NCBI GenBank assembly: GCA_016125335.1
Contig: WGLY01000015.1
Span: forward strand, 124,001 to 188,000
Direction: 5' to 3'
DNA: 64,000 bases
DNA from: Frankiales bacterium
Lineage (GTDB): Bacteria > Actinomycetota > Actinomycetes > S36-B12 > CAIYMF01
The position numbers and the translations under genes were made by a program. The notes below the pieces were generated by a model that saw only the letters and a program-made list of their open reading frames with translations, did no database searches and was not told the DNA's origin. Positions 50,613-58,725 of the stretch are shown here, one piece after another; positions within the stretch are counted from its first letter, which is position 1; the number at the start of each line of letters is the position of its first letter.

Positions 50613-52505
50613 GAGACCTCTGCCGGTACGCGGCCCGACGCGCTGGTCGGGCGCGTCGTCGACGGCCGCTACCGGGTGGAGAACCGGCTCGCGCGCGGCG
50701 GCATGGCCACGGTGTACGAGGCCACGGACCTCCGGCTCGACCGCGCCGTCGCCCTCAAGGTGATGCACGCGACCCTCGCCGACGACGCCGCGTTCGTGTC
50801 GCGGTTCCAGCGCGAGGCCAAGTCCGCCGCACGCCTGTCCGACCCCCACGTGGTGGCCGTCTACGACCAGGGCGAGGACGACGGGCTCGTCTACCTGGTC
50901 ATGGAGTACGTGCCGGGCCGCACCGTGCGCGACGTGCTGCGCCAGGTCGGGCGCCTCACCGCCGAGCAGGCGCTCACGATCCTCGACCCCGTGCTCCAGG
51001 CGCTCGAGGCGGCCCACGCGGCCGGGTTCGTGCACCGCGACGTCAAGCCGGAGAACGTCCTGCTCACCGACGACGGCCGGGTGAAGGTGGCCGACTTCGG
51101 GCTGGCCCGAGCCATCTCGGCGGCCACGTCCACGGCGGCCACGCAGGGGCTGCTCATCGGCACGGTCGCCTACCTGTCCCCCGAACAGGTCGAGCGCGGC
51201 ATCGCCGACGCCCGCAGCGACGTCTACGGGGCCGGCATCCTGCTCTACGAGATGCTCACGGGCTCCGTGCCCTTCGCCGGCGAGACGCCGCTGGCCGTCG
51301 CCTACCAGCACGTCAACGCCGCGGTGCCCGCGCCGTCGACGATCCGGCCGGGCGTGCCGCGGCTCGTCGACGACCTCGTCGCCCGGTCCACGGCCCGCGA
51401 CGCCGACGAGCGCTACGCCGACGCCTCGGCGTTCCTCGCCGACGTCCGCGAGGCGCGCCGGGTGCTGCCCAGCCCGCGGCCGTTCGGCGTCGCCGAGGAC
51501 CAGGCCGCCACCCTCGTGGTGCCGCTGTCGACCACGTCCACCTCCGGCGCGCCGCGGGCGATCACCACGACCCACCCGTCGATCCCGCCGGACGGCGCGG
51601 CCCCCACGGCACGGCGCCGGCGGCGGCGGGGCTGGATCCCGCTCGTGGTGCTGCTCCTGCTCGGTGCCCTGGTGTCGGGCATGGCCTGGGTGTACGGCGC
51701 CACCAAGACCGTGCAGGTGCCCGGGCTCGTGGGCCTCACCCCGCAGCAGGCCGCGGCCAAGCTCGACCCGCTCCAACTCACGCTCGACGCGAGCAGCACC
51801 GACTTCAGCGAGACGGTCAAGGCCGGCCAGATCATCTCCACCGATCCCGCCGGCGGTGCCGAGGCACGCGAGGGCTCGGTGGTCTCGGCCGTGGTGTCCA
51901 AGGGCCCGGAGCGTTACGCCGTCCCGCAGGTGAAGGGGATGTCCGTCGACGAGGCCACCGCCGCCCTGACCGACGCGTCCCTCGCCGTCGGCGGCCAGCG
52001 GCAGACCTACGACGACACCGTGCCGAAGGGCTCCGTCGTCACCACCGACCCCGCTCCCGGCCAGAAGCTCAAGCGCGGCCAGGAGGTCACCCTCGTCGTG
52101 TCCAAGGGCCCGGCGCCCGTGCCGCTGCCGAGCTACGTGGGCAAGCCGTCGTCGCAGGTGGTCGCGGCGATCAAGAAGCTGGGTCTCACGCCGCAGGTCA
52201 CCGAGGACTACAGCAAGACCGTGGCCAAGGGCGACGTCGTGTCCACCACGCCCAAGGCCGGCGCCAAGGTGTTCCCCGGCGACACCGTGCAGGTGGTGGT
52301 CAGCAAGGGTCCGCCGCTGGTGCAGATGCCCGACCTCTACCGCGTGCCCGAGGCCGACGCTCGCACGCAGCTGGCCGGCCTCGGCCTCAAGGTCGAGGTG
52401 AGCTACCCGATCGGGTTCACCCCGTTCGGCCGGGTCGTGTCGCAGTCGGTGAAGGCCGGCGACATGGTGCCGTGGGGCTCCACGGTCTCGCTCGACGTCG
52501 TCTGA
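50610..52505 (+). CDS. PASTA-domain Ser/Thr protein kinase
   Basis: A 631-residue membrane receptor kinase. The kinase domain is about 12-275: LARGGMATVYEATD, VALKVMH, HRDVKPENVLL, VADFGLARA, GTVAYLSPEQ. A basic patch and one transmembrane helix (about 335-355) precede four extracellular PASTA repeats (about 366-631), which bind muropeptides or lipid II in related kinases. It therefore senses cell-wall state. It sits opposite the position of pknL in the mycobacterial block, though PknL itself lacks PASTA domains. Leaderless GTG 50610. The stop is 31 bp before the convergent molybdoenzyme gene. Confidence 0.93.
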   Translation: METSAGTRPDALVGRVVDGRYRVENRLARGGMATVYEATDLRLDRAVALKVMHATLADDAAFVSRFQREAKSAARLSDPHVVAVYDQGEDDGLVYLVMEYVPGRTVRDVLRQVGRLTAEQALTILDPVLQALEAAHAAGFVHRDVKPENVLLTDDGRVKVADFGLARAISAATSTAATQGLLIGTVAYLSPEQVERGIADARSDVYGAGILLYEMLTGSVPFAGETPLAVAYQHVNAAVPAPSTIRPGVPRLVDDLVARSTARDADERYADASAFLADVREARRVLPSPRPFGVAEDQAATLVVPLSTTSTSGAPRAITTTHPSIPPDGAAPTARRRRRRGWIPLVVLLLLGALVSGMAWVYGATKTVQVPGLVGLTPQQAAAKLDPLQLTLDASSTDFSETVKAGQIISTDPAGGAEAREGSVVSAVVSKGPERYAVPQVKGMSVDEATAALTDASLAVGGQRQTYDDTVPKGSVVTTDPAPGQKLKRGQEVTLVVSKGPAPVPLPSYVGKPSSQVVAAIKKLGLTPQVTEDYSKTVAKGDVVSTTPKAGAKVFPGDTVQVVVSKGPPLVQMPDLYRVPEADARTQLAGLGLKVEVSYPIGFTPFGRVVSQSVKAGDMVPWGSTVSLDVV

Positions 52506-52536
52506 CCCGGGCCGTCGTCGTGCGCCGGTCGCGGCG

Positions 52537-53259
52537 TCAGCCCGCGTGGTCGTGCTGGTGGGGCAGCGGCGGCCCGTCGCCGTCGGACTCCTGGTAGGAG
52601 TAGCGCTGCTCGAGCCACGGGTCGCCGATGTTGTGGTAGCCCCGCTCCTCCCAGAAGCCGCGCCTGTCCTCGGTGAGGTACTCGAACCCGCGCACCCACT
52701 TGGGGCCCTTCCACGCGTAGCGGTGCGGCACGACCAGGCGCAGCGGCCAGCCGTGCTCGACCGGGAGCGGCGTGCCGCCGCAGCTGTGCGCGAGCACCGA
52801 CGACGCCGAGGCGAGGTCGTCGATGCGCAGGTTGGCGGTGTAGCCGCGGTCGGCCCACACCAGCACGTGCGTCGCCTCCGGGGCGGGCGGCGCGAGCTCG
52901 AGGATCGTGGCGGCGGCGACGCCGGACCACACGAGATCCAGCACGGTGTAGCGGGTGACGCAGTGCAGGTCCGCGGTGACGTCGGACTGCGGGAGCGACA
53001 TGAGGTCCTCGTAGGTCCACCGGGTCGCCCCGCCGTCCTCGGTCGCGCCGAGCACCTGGAAGTCCCACGAGTCGGGGCGGAACTGCGGCGGCCGCCCGTA
53101 GTGCATGACGCGCAGCGACTCGTGCAGCTCCTGGCCCGGGGGGACGCGCGGATGCGCGGACGTCACCACCGCCGGCCCCGCGCCGCTCCCCGCTGCCACT
53201 CCCCCATGGTGCCGAGGCGCCGGACGCGACCCGTGGCGGGGGTCGGCGTCGTCCCGCAT
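52537..53259 (-). CDS. Sulfite-oxidase-like molybdopterin oxidoreductase
   Basis: A 240-residue protein of the molybdopterin sulfite oxidase/YedY fold. Conserved parts are MHYGRPPQFRPDSWDFQVLG, WTYEDLMSLPQSDVTADLHCVTRYTVLDLVWSGV, with Cys as the Mo-coordinating residue, and LAHSCGGTPLPVEHGWPLRLVVPHRYAWKGPKWVRGFEYL. No signal peptide, so cytosolic, unlike periplasmic MsrP. The partner and substrate are unknown. The start is doubtful: ATG 53259, or GTG 53199 which loses 20 poorly conserved residues. Confidence 0.82.
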   Translation of the reverse strand: MRDDADPRHGSRPAPRHHGGVAAGSGAGPAVVTSAHPRVPPGQELHESLRVMHYGRPPQFRPDSWDFQVLGATEDGGATRWTYEDLMSLPQSDVTADLHCVTRYTVLDLVWSGVAAATILELAPPAPEATHVLVWADRGYTANLRIDDLASASSVLAHSCGGTPLPVEHGWPLRLVVPHRYAWKGPKWVRGFEYLTEDRRGFWEERGYHNIGDPWLEQRYSYQESDGDGPPLPHQHDHAG

Positions 53260-53260
53260 C

Positions 53261-53277
53261 GTGGACACGACGTCCAC
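53261..53277. repeat. Inverted repeat GTGGAC-N5-GTCCAC in the divergent promoter region
   Basis: A 6-5-6 palindrome lies between the molybdoenzyme start and the leader-peptide promoter of aroF. It could be a regulator site for either gene. Confidence 0.4.
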
Positions 53278-53295
53278 CTGGTGGGAGGGCTGGGC

Positions 53296-53310
53296 TACCG
53301 TCCTCCCGTG
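53296..53310 (+). promoter_or_regulatory. aroF leader promoter: TACCGT, 6 nt, GTG
   Basis: TACCGT (53296-53301) ends 6 nt before the GTG of the leader peptide, so the leader peptide is itself leaderless. Confidence 0.6.
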
Positions 53311-53370
53311 CGCAGCTGGCGGTTCTATGGCGTCCGGCCCGGGTCTCCCCGGGTGGGCCGTCCCGTCTGA
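53308..53370 (+). CDS. Aromatic leader peptide of the DAHP synthase gene
   Basis: A 20-codon ORF with Trp4, Phe6 and Tyr7 near the start, one codon for each aromatic amino acid within four residues, and no others after. It lies 97 bp before aroF, and the sequence between forms several hairpins including a strong terminator-like one. This is the arrangement of ribosome-mediated attenuation: charged tRNA shortage would stall the ribosome at codons 4-7 and change folding downstream. Attenuation of a DAHP synthase by an aromatic leader has been described in Corynebacterium, so the class is known; this instance is read from sequence only. Confidence 0.75.
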   Translation: MRSWRFYGVRPGSPRVGRPV

Positions 53371-53381
53371 CGCGCCCACCC
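53336..53381 (+). promoter_or_regulatory. aroF leader alternative hairpins
   Basis: GGCCC 53336-53340 can pair with GGGCC 53355-53359, or instead GGGTGGGC 53351-53358 can pair perfectly with GCCCACCC 53374-53381. The two share bases 53351-53359, so they are mutually exclusive. A ribosome stalled on the Trp/Phe/Tyr codons would cover the first arm and favour the second. Confidence 0.5.
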
Positions 53382-53388
53382 CCGCAAC

Positions 53389-53416
53389 GAGCCCCGCGCC
53401 GAACCGGCCGGGGCTC
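53389..53416 (+). terminator. aroF leader terminator-like hairpin
   Basis: GAGCCCCG 53389-53396 pairs with CGGGGCTC 53409-53416, with a further inner GCC/GGC, about 11 bp in all, followed by a weak pyrimidine run. It lies between leader peptide and aroF. It does not overlap the antiterminator candidate just upstream, so the exact switch is unresolved. Confidence 0.55.
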
Positions 53417-53467
53417 TCGTCGTCCCGGGCCCCGGACGGCGCCCGCACGAGAGGCACGGACCCCACC

Positions 53468-54511
53468 ATGGTCGTCGTCATGAGCCCTGGAGCCACCGAC
53501 ACCGAGATCGACGCCGTCGTCGCCCGCGTCGCCGAGGCCGGCGGCGAGGCCTTCGTCAGCCGCGGCGACACCCGCACCATCGTCGGGCTGGTCGGGGACA
53601 TCGACCGATTCCACGGCCTCAACCTGCGCGCGCTCGCCGGCGTGGCCGAGGTGGTGCGCATCTCGACCCCGTTCAAGCTGGTGTCGCGCCAGCACCACCC
53701 GCAGATGTCGACCGTGTACGTCGGCGCCTCGCGCGTGCCGATCGGCCCCGAGACCTTCACGCTGATCGCCGGCCCGTGCGCCGTCGAGACGCCGGAGCAG
53801 ACGCTGCAGGCGGCGCTCATGGCCAAGGGGGCCGGCGCCACGCTGCTGCGCGGAGGCGCCTTCAAGCCGCGCTCGTCGCCGTACGCCTTCCAGGGCCTCG
53901 GTGAGCAGGGCCTGCGGATCCTGGCCGAGGTGCGCGAGGAGACCGGCCTCCCGGTGGTGACCGAGGTGGTCGACGTGGCCGACGTCGACCTCGTCGCCTC
54001 CTACGCCGACATGCTCCAGGTGGGTACGCGCAACGCCCAGAACTTCTCGCTGCTCCAGGCCGTCGGCGCGGTGGGCAAGCCGGTGATGCTCAAGCGCGGC
54101 ATGAGCTCCACCATCGAGGAGTGGCTCATGGCCGCGGAGTACATCGCGCAGCGCGGCAACCTCGAGGTGGTGCTGTGCGAGCGCGGCATCCGCACCTTCG
54201 AGAAGGCCACGCGCAACACCCTCGACGTGTCGGCGGTGCCGGTGGCGCACGACCTCGCCCACCTGCCCGTGGTGGTGGACCCCTCGCACTCCGGCGGCCG
54301 CCGCGACCTCGTGGTGCCGCTCTCGCGCGCGGCCATCGCCGTCGGCGCCGACGGGATCATCGTCGACGTCCACCCGCATCCCGACACCGCGCTGTGCGAC
54401 GGCCCGCAGGCCCTCGTCGACGGCGACCTGCGCGCCCTCGCCACCGCCGTGCGCCAGCTGCCGCCCCTGCTCGACCGCCGTCCCGCCGAGCCACTCGGCG
54501 CGCGCACCTGA
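53468..54511 (+). CDS. aroF: 3-deoxy-7-phosphoheptulonate synthase, type I-beta
   Basis: A 347-residue DAHP synthase, first enzyme of the shikimate pathway (PEP plus erythrose 4-phosphate). Residues 1-85 are a ferredoxin-like regulatory domain (VVVMSPGATDTEIDAVVARVAEAGGEAFVSRG), as in the feedback-inhibited type I-beta enzymes. The TIM barrel follows: FTLIAGPCAVETPEQ (about 96-110), GATLLRGGAFKPRSSPYAFQGLG, MLQVGTRNAQNFSLL, KPVMLKRGMSSTIEEWL and VVVDPSHSGGRRDLV, with the metal-binding Cys, His, Glu and Asp. ATG 53468 (or 53480). Mycobacteria carry a type II enzyme at the corresponding place (AroG, Rv2178c), so this position has a different DAHP synthase class. Confidence 0.93.
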   Translation: MVVVMSPGATDTEIDAVVARVAEAGGEAFVSRGDTRTIVGLVGDIDRFHGLNLRALAGVAEVVRISTPFKLVSRQHHPQMSTVYVGASRVPIGPETFTLIAGPCAVETPEQTLQAALMAKGAGATLLRGGAFKPRSSPYAFQGLGEQGLRILAEVREETGLPVVTEVVDVADVDLVASYADMLQVGTRNAQNFSLLQAVGAVGKPVMLKRGMSSTIEEWLMAAEYIAQRGNLEVVLCERGIRTFEKATRNTLDVSAVPVAHDLAHLPVVVDPSHSGGRRDLVVPLSRAAIAVGADGIIVDVHPHPDTALCDGPQALVDGDLRALATAVRQLPPLLDRRPAEPLGART

Positions 54512-54536
54512 GACGGTGCATCCCACTTCCTGCGCC

Positions 54537-54635
54537 GCGCGATAGCCGGCTGCTTGAGACTTCTCGGCAGCCAGGAGCCTGCGCGAGGCTTCGGGTCAGG
54601 TGCCGGCGGGTCGCTCGATAACCGGCTATTCGCGC
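54537..54635. repeat. Inverted repeat flanking the left of the small-gene islet
   Basis: GCGCGATAGCCGG (54537-54549) is the inverse of CCGGCTATTCGCGC (54622-54635), with one bulged base and 72 nt between. Inside, GGCTGC (54548-54553) and GCAGCC (54567-54572) form a second small stem. The 54512-54752 gap holds no gene. Confidence 0.55.
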
Positions 54636-54752
54636 TCGCCCCTGCGCGGTAGGCGAGCACTGCTTTCCACTGTTTCGCTTCGAAGTGAGGCTGCCCTTGG
54701 TAACTTTCCGAGGTCATCGGTCAACTCGGGCGTCGGGCAGTGAGGAGTCGAT

Positions 54753-55088
54753 ATGAAGCGAATCATCGCAACCTGCGCCGTTACGGCGGGGCTGGTGCTC
54801 TCAGGAACTGGCGTCGCGAATGCGGGTGAGTACACCGGCAACGGTGGCTACCCCGCGGCGACAGACCACGCCGCATCAGAGTGCGCGTACTCCGGTCTGG
54901 ACAGGGCGGACTCGCTCGAGGGAAACCCTCCGGGCTTCGACGACGACGCGTTGGCCGTGCGGGGGAACCAGAGCCCGGGCGGTGTCGACCGCTACCACGG
55001 AGTGCAGAGCTACGGCATCTACGTGCGAGCTGGCCTGAAGGCGCTCGTGCCGTCGCCCGGCGTGGCCTGCAACGGCAGCGGCGGCTGA
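54753..55088 (+). CDS. Small secreted protein
   Basis: 111 residues: signal peptide MKRIIATCAVTAGLVLSGTGVANA (1-24, AxA cleavage) and an 87-residue Gly/Ser/Asn-rich mature part with two Cys (SECAYSG and GVACNGS) that could form one disulfide, plus YHGVQSYGIYVRAGLKALVPSP. No function recognised. Codon use is less GC-biased than its neighbours (several A/T-ending codons). ATG 54753. A strong terminator follows at 55104. Confidence 0.75.
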   Translation: MKRIIATCAVTAGLVLSGTGVANAGEYTGNGGYPAATDHAASECAYSGLDRADSLEGNPPGFDDDALAVRGNQSPGGVDRYHGVQSYGIYVRAGLKALVPSPGVACNGSGG

Positions 55089-55103
55089 CGCCGCCTATTC
55101 AGT

Positions 55104-55151
55104 GAGATCGGGGCGTGATGCGCCAGACCAGGCGCATCACGCCCCAATCTC
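55104..55151. terminator. Strong hairpin terminator
   Basis: Arms 55104-55124 and 55131-55151 pair over 21 positions with one mismatch around a 6-nt loop. It is one of the longest perfect-type stems in the window, placed right after the small secreted gene. Confidence 0.8.
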
Positions 55152-55152
55152 G

Positions 55153-55299
55153 GTGGACGGCGACCTGCATCGATGGAGCACCAGCGACAGGTTCTTCTCC
55201 CGCTGCCCGGAATGCTTGATCGATAGCCCGCCGAGCGTGTCGGCCTTGTCCGCAGACAACTGGGTTGCCGCTCATCGCCGCACAGAACACGGCGGATAG
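55153..55299 (+). CDS. Possible short zinc-ribbon-like protein
   Basis: A 48-residue candidate from GTG 55153. It contains CPEC and, at the end, a Trp-Val-Ala-Ala-His-Arg-Arg-Thr-Glu-His segment, so a C2H2-like metal site is conceivable. It starts immediately after the terminator, with no RBS seen. It may be a remnant rather than a working gene. Confidence 0.3.
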   Translation: MDGDLHRWSTSDRFFSRCPECLIDSPPSVSALSADNWVAAHRRTEHGG

Positions 55300-55348
55300 G
55301 TGCCGACAGCGCTCGCCTTAGCGACATCGGCCCGGCAGTATCGCTGGC

Positions 55349-55705
55349 ATGGGGGACCTCGACCGGTGGCTCGAACATGAGCGAGACCACGGCTTCGTCC
55401 GCGCCCGACTCACCCTGCTTCCGGCCACTGGTGACAGTGGGCGGCAAACTCCGATTCTGAGCGGCTACCGAGCCTCGTGGGACATCGGGAACCTGTGGGA
55501 GGGCAAGCCGACGGTCAACGATGCGCCACTCGTGATCGAGGACCAGGACAGCGTCTCTCCCGGCGGACAGGCCATCGTGCGCCTGCACCCGCTGGCGAGA
55601 GAGTTCTGGGCGAACCTCGTGGTCGGCCAGAGCATCCGGGCCTTCGAAGGCCCTCGATGGGTCGCCACCTCAGACGTGCTGGAGATCGTGGGACCTGCAG
55701 CCTAG
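55349..55705 (+). CDS. EF-Tu C-terminal-domain-like small protein
   Basis: A 118-residue protein resembling the free-standing EF-Tu C-terminal beta-barrel-like family: VRARLTLLPATGDSGRQTPILSGYRASWDIGN at the start, then VSPGGQAIVRLHPLAREFWANLVVGQSIRAFEGPRWVATSDVLEIV. No GTPase domain is present. The function of such proteins is not known. The start ATG 55349 has TATCGCT close upstream, probably leaderless. It is one of a run of short unrelated genes. Confidence 0.7.
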   Translation: MGDLDRWLEHERDHGFVRARLTLLPATGDSGRQTPILSGYRASWDIGNLWEGKPTVNDAPLVIEDQDSVSPGGQAIVRLHPLAREFWANLVVGQSIRAFEGPRWVATSDVLEIVGPAA

Positions 55706-55743
55706 GTGCCGTTCCGACTCGGTTGTGCCCGGATGCGCGGGCC

Positions 55744-55758
55744 TACGCTTCGCGCATG
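55744..55758 (+). promoter_or_regulatory. Leaderless promoter: TACGCT, 6 nt, ATG
   Basis: TACGCT (55744-55749) ends 6 nt before ATG 55756. Confidence 0.6.
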
Positions 55759-56058
55759 ACCCCGGATGAGGTCGCTCGCTACGCGGAGTCGCTGCCAGGG
55801 GTGAGGCGCAAGGGGACCGCGCTTCGTCCGGCCTGGTACGTCAGGGACCGGCTCGTCGCTCGTCTCCAGGACCCGAACACCCTGGTGATCCGGGTTCCGC
55901 TGAGCGAGCGACAGTCGTTGATGGACGCCGACCCGGACGGCTTCGGCGTACCGCCGCGCATGGAGACGCATCACAAGGTGGAGGCCTATCTCGATCGAGC
56001 TCAGCCTCGTGCCGTTCGCATGGCCATCGACCTCGCCTGGCAGATGCAGCATCGGTGA
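55756..56058 (+). CDS. MmcQ/YjbR-like protein (short)
   Basis: 100 residues: DEVARYAESLPGVRRKGTALRPAWYVRDRLVARLQDPNTLVIRVPLSERQSLMDADPDGFGVPPRMETHHKVEAYLDRAQPRAVRMAIDLAW. The arrangement matches the YjbR fold, as for the protein at 48735, but with low sequence similarity between the two. Function unknown. ATG 55756 with a leaderless -10. Confidence 0.75.
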   Translation: MTPDEVARYAESLPGVRRKGTALRPAWYVRDRLVARLQDPNTLVIRVPLSERQSLMDADPDGFGVPPRMETHHKVEAYLDRAQPRAVRMAIDLAWQMQHR

Positions 56059-56168
56059 GAGCGACCAGGGTCTCGTCGGGCGAAAGTCGGCGGTAGGTGT
56101 CGAAACGGGCTGCTGCCGTTCGTGTACTTGGTGAAGGGTGGCCACAGCGGCTCGCCGGAGGAGGAGAC

Positions 56169-56531
56169 ATGCCCGAGTACCTGATCGCCTTCTACGACGG
56201 ATGGGTGCCAGACCTCACGGAGGCGGAGGTGATCGAGCGGGTCAAGGCGCTGCGGCCGCTGCTGGCCGAGATGAGGGCTGCCGGGGTCCTGATCTTCACC
56301 GGAGGACTGGACGACGGCCCGGTGTTCAGCGTCGACCCGTCGGACGGGACGCCGCTGTTCACGGACGGCCCGTACATCGAGACCAAGGAGCACATCGGCG
56401 GCTTCTCGGTGGTGGATGTGGCCGATGAGCACGCGGCTCGGCTGTGGGCGGGGAAGATCGCAGTGGCCTGTGGGTGGCCACAAGAGGTCCGGCGCTTCCA
56501 GGTCCCCCGGACGATCGACGAGACCAGCTGA
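56169..56531 (+). CDS. YCII-related domain protein
   Basis: A 120-residue YciI-like (dimeric alpha/beta barrel) protein: EYLIAFYDGWVPDLTEAEVIERVKALRPLLAEMRAAGVLIFTGGLDD, then TDGPYIETKEHIGGFSVVDVADEHAARLWAGKIAVACGWPQEVRRFQ. The ETKEHIGGF segment is typical of the group found near ECF sigma factors, though none is seen here. ATG 56169 with GAGGAGGA upstream. Confidence 0.85.
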   Translation: MPEYLIAFYDGWVPDLTEAEVIERVKALRPLLAEMRAAGVLIFTGGLDDGPVFSVDPSDGTPLFTDGPYIETKEHIGGFSVVDVADEHAARLWAGKIAVACGWPQEVRRFQVPRTIDETS

Positions 56532-56728
56532 CCCGTCGCGTCAGCAGGGTGCGACCGATGAGTCGCGCGCGGACCGCCTGAGATCACGCCCTTCCCGCGC
56601 GGATCCGTGGCTCGCAGAGCAGGGGCCCAGCCTCCGAGCCCTTGCTGGGCGACGTCAGCACCGCGACGCACTCGGGCGACGACCAGGGCGCGGGACGCGC
56701 CGGACTGCCATCGCACGATCCGCGGACG

Positions 56729-56743
56729 TACTCTCGGGCCGTG
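56729..56743 (+). promoter_or_regulatory. Leaderless promoter: TACTCT, 6 nt, GTG
   Basis: TACTCT (56729-56734) ends 6 nt before GTG 56741. Confidence 0.65.
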
Positions 56744-57091
56744 ACCGGGAGCGACCGAGCAGCCCTGCGCAGGCTGGTGGACGAGGGCAACGAGGCGGCA
56801 GCGGACCGCCTCGCCCGGCTCGCCGGGGACGACGGCGACATCGAGACGCTGATGTACCTCGTGGACATGGGGAACGAGCAGGCGGGAGACATCCTCGCCC
56901 GGCTCGCTGCCGCCTCGCGGGACCTCGAGCTCCTGGAGCGGCTGATCGACAGCGGGGTGGCGACGGCCGCCGACGAGCGTGCGACGATCGCGGCCGCGGA
57001 GGGCGACGCCGTCACGCTGCAGCGGCTGGCCGACGAGGGCAGCGAGCTCGCCGCGTCGCTGCTCGACCGCGTGATCGCCCACACCGACTAG
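56741..57091 (+). CDS. Helical protein made of four 28-residue repeats
   Basis: 116 residues built almost entirely of four repeats starting at residues 9, 37, 65 and 93, exactly 28 apart, with the pattern L-x2-L-[VIA]-D-x-G-x3-A. This recalls ankyrin/Sel1-like helical solenoids. No family name can be given. GTG 56741 is set by the leaderless -10; the frame upstream to 56642 has no support. The last gene of the small-gene islet. Confidence 0.7.
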   Translation: MTGSDRAALRRLVDEGNEAAADRLARLAGDDGDIETLMYLVDMGNEQAGDILARLAAASRDLELLERLIDSGVATAADERATIAAAEGDAVTLQRLADEGSELAASLLDRVIAHTD

Positions 57092-57118
57092 GGCATCACT
57101 GCGCCGCCAACGTGGCGC

Positions 57119-58165
<1,047 letters not shown>

Positions 58166-58171
58166 ACGCGC

Positions 58172-58177
58172 AGCCTA
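58172..58177 (-). promoter_or_regulatory. Leaderless -10 TAGGCT overlapping an upstream stop
   Basis: TAGGCT on the minus strand, 6 nt before GTG 58165; its first three bases are the TAG stop of the YqeY gene. Confidence 0.6.
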
Positions 58178-58567
58178 GGACTCCCCCTCCGGCACGTGCC
58201 GCAGCACCGCGGCCAGCACCTCGGCCTCCTCGCGCAGCGACCGGGCCCGGTCGGTCGCGCCGTGGCGCTCGAGCTCGTCGGCGTCGGACCGCCGGCTGTC
58301 GACCTCGAGCTGCACGATCGCGCGCACGTCGCGCTCGTGCAGCTGCCGGCGGGCGACCTCGGCGGCGCCGACCCCGACGACGGCACCGGCGACGTGCCGG
58401 GACCCGCCCTCCCCCATGGAGTGCGCGGTGACGTCGACCGCCTCGGCGTTGGCGATCGCCGCGAGCGCGGTGCGCAGCGCCGAGACCGCGACGCTGTCGC
58501 GGGCCCGCATCGCCGGGTTGAGCGCCGCGCGCAGCGTGCGCTCGATCGAGGTCTGCGTGGTGGTCAC
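58175..58567 (-). CDS. YqeY/GatB-like tRNA amidotransferase-related protein
   Basis: A 130-residue helical protein of the YqeY family, related to the GatB tail: RTLRAALNPAMRARDSVAVSALRTALAAIANAEAVDV, then RRQLHERDVRAIVQLEVDSRRSDADELERHGATDRARSLREEAEVLAAVLRHVPEG. Such proteins are thought to bind tRNA; the role is unclear. GTG 58567 has TAGCCT seven nt upstream (58580-58575, minus). Confidence 0.8.
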   Translation of the reverse strand: MTTTQTSIERTLRAALNPAMRARDSVAVSALRTALAAIANAEAVDVTAHSMGEGGSRHVAGAVVGVGAAEVARRQLHERDVRAIVQLEVDSRRSDADELERHGATDRARSLREEAEVLAAVLRHVPEGES

Positions 58568-58574
58568 GGCGTCG

Positions 58575-58580
58575 AGGCTA
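58575..58580 (-). promoter_or_regulatory. YqeY leaderless -10 (TAGCCT)
   Basis: TAGCCT on the minus strand, 7 nt before GTG 58567. Confidence 0.55.
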
Positions 58581-58725
58581 GGCGCCGATCACCAGCACGC
58601 CCAACGGGTTTCGCCGCTGCGCCGCCGATGGGTCGTGCTGCCCGGCGCCGATCGACCCCGTCAGCAGCCGCGCGGCACCCGTGGCCCGGTCTCGGGTGAG
58701 CGGTCCGGCACCCGCGAGGCGGGCG

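Noticed and set aside
55019-55588. Minus-strand ORF across the small-gene islet.
   Set aside because: It reads through the strong 55104-55151 hairpin and is antisense to better-supported genes.
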